DNA from: CALZJC01 sp041574955
GTDB taxonomy: Bacteria; Acidobacteriota; Thermoanaerobaculia; Multivoradales; JAHEKO01
Length of the DNA: 6,960 nt
Direction of reading: 5' to 3'
Assembly (NCBI GenBank): GCA_041574955.1
Contig: JBFGNS010000197.1
Span: 1-6,960 of the forward strand
Part shown: piece after piece, positions 6,091 through 6,960 of the stretch
Numbering within the stretch: the first letter of the stretch is position 1
Layout: every line of letters starts with the position of its first letter
The notes under the pieces: model-generated
Told to the model about the DNA's origin: nothing
Databases searched by the model: none
The model's input: the letters and a program-made list of their open reading frames with translations, nothing else
Position numbers and translations under genes: made by a program

Positions 6091-6960
6091 TCACAGCAGG
6101 TCGTACGGATCCACGTCCACCACCAGCTCGCGCGGCGCCGGCTGCGGCACGACGGCCTGAACCAGCTCGCGCACCCGGCGGCCGGAGCGCGAGCGCAGCA
6201 GGAGCTGGAACCGCCAGCGGCCGCGCAGCCGCTCGAACGGCGCCGGCGCCGGGCCCAGGATGCGCACCCCCTCGGCCAGCGGATGGCGGCCGAGCGCGCG
6301 CGCCAGCTCGGCCAGGTGGTCCTCGCCGCGCTGGCGGTCGGTGTCGCGCAGCAGGAGCTGCACCATGCGGGTGTACGGCGGGTAGTGGAAGATGCGCCGG
6401 AACCGCATCTCGGCCTCGGCGAAGGCGGCGTCGTCGTGCTCTAGCGCGGCCCGGATGGCGTAGTGGTCGGGGTGGAAGGTCTGGATCACCACCTTGCCGG
6501 GCCGCTCGCCCCGGCCGGCGCGGCCGGCGAGCTGGGTGAGCAGCGCGTAGGTGCGCTCGACGGCGCGGAAGTCCGGGAAGCCGAGGTAGCTGTCGGCCGA
6601 CAGCACGGCGGTCAGGGCGACGTTGGGGAAGTGGTGCCCCTTGGACACCATCTGGGTACCGACGAGCACCCGCGTCTCGCCGCGGGCGAACCGCTCGAGC
6701 ACCGCCGCCACGCCGCCCGGCTGGCGCATCGTGTCGCGGTCGAGCAGGTCCACCGGCACGCCCGGCAGCAGCTCGGCGAACCGCTCCACCACCCGCTCGG
6801 GGCCGGCACCGAGCGGCTCGAGGGCGTCCTTGTCGCACGCCGGGCAGAGCTCGGGAACCGGCCGGCGCGAGCCGCAGTAGTGGCACTGGAGCTGGCGCCC
6901 CCGCTTGTGCAGCGTGCGCGGCAGGCCGCAGTCGTCGCACCGCATGTCCTCGCCGCAGGC
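6091..6960 (-). CDS. priA: Primosomal protein N' (replication restart helicase PriA), C-terminal 289 residues (5' end beyond window)
   Basis: PriA recognises abandoned replication forks, unwinds the lagging arm with ATP, and helps reload DnaB. The reading frame is open to the window edge, so the start and the N-terminal DNA-binding and Walker A/B parts lie outside. Seven of the eight zinc-binding cysteines are visible in fragment numbering: C2, C8, C11, C26, C29, C39 and C42 (ACGEDMRCDDC, QCHYC, LCPAC), with the family spacing. Helicase motif V is GTQMVSKGHHFPNV (101-114) and motif VI is QLAGRAGRG (143-151). The C-terminal domain shows LGPAPAPFERLRGRWRFQLL (235-254) and ends VDVDPYDLL, matching the DVDP ending of PriA. 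The Met within the zinc region (codon at 6945) is internal, not the start. It ends with TGA 54 bases before the accA ATG. Confidence 0.97.
   Translation of the reverse strand, partial: ACGEDMRCDDCGLPRTLHKRGRQLQCHYCGSRRPVPELCPACDKDALEPLGAGPERVVERFAELLPGVPVDLLDRDTMRQPGGVAAVLERFARGETRVLVGTQMVSKGHHFPNVALTAVLSADSYLGFPDFRAVERTYALLTQLAGRAGRGERPGKVVIQTFHPDHYAIRAALEHDDAAFAEAEMRFRRIFHYPPYTRMVQLLLRDTDRQRGEDHLAELARALGRHPLAEGVRILGPAPAPFERLRGRWRFQLLLRSRSGRRVRELVQAVVPQPAPRELVVDVDPYDLL

Noticed and set aside
5029..6444. 471-codon plus-strand open frame
   Set aside because: Antisense to accA and the end of priA, both of which match known families over their whole visible length.
6077..6940. 287-codon minus-strand frame over priA
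   Set aside because: It is a shifted frame of priA, made of Arg/Ala/Gly/Pro; the true frame carries the zinc cysteines and helicase motifs.
1..6960. Defence system, mobile element, CRISPR, tRNA or other novel system
   Set aside because: Every base-rich stretch is accounted for by six recognisable housekeeping genes; no direct repeats, transposase motifs, tRNA-like folds or change in composition were seen.

Overview
This is a GC-rich stretch (roughly 70% GC by eye) of a diderm, LPS-making bacterium. All six genes lie on the minus strand, packed head to tail. In transcription order (right to left) they are priA (5' end outside the window), accA, recJ, a large lptC-lptA fusion, lptB, and rpoN (3' end outside the window). 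No rRNA, tRNA, mobile element or CRISPR array is visible, and no gap exceeds 112 bases. The lptC/A-lptB-rpoN run matches the classical lptC-lptA-lptB-rpoN order of Proteobacteria. The single 680-residue fusion and the priA-accA-recJ block upstream suggest another diderm lineage; Acidobacteriota is my best guess, but this is inference without a database search.

Right part (6091-6960): the C-terminal half of the PriA replication restart helicase. A 42-54 base gap with a possible sigma-70-type promoter leads to accA (acetyl-CoA carboxylase carboxyltransferase alpha subunit). Centre (3348-5051): recJ, a complete DHH-family 5'-3' single-strand exonuclease, separated from accA by 31 bases that carry a perfect 22-bp palindrome. 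Left part (1-3338): the LPS-export block. One membrane-anchored chain combines an LptC-like domain with a long OstA/LptA-like beta-strand region, then comes lptB (the ABC ATPase), overlapping it by up to 41 bases. A 112-base gap with two GC-rich hairpins precedes rpoN (sigma-54), whose only good Shine-Dalgarno lies unusually far upstream with a hairpin in between.

Functionally this is a housekeeping region: DNA repair and replication restart (PriA, RecJ), fatty-acid precursor supply for membrane and lipid A (AccA), LPS transport to the outer membrane (LptC/A, LptB), and the alternative sigma factor. I found no sign of an undescribed defence or mobile system. The points most worth a second look are the LptC-LptA fusion and the structured rpoN initiation region.
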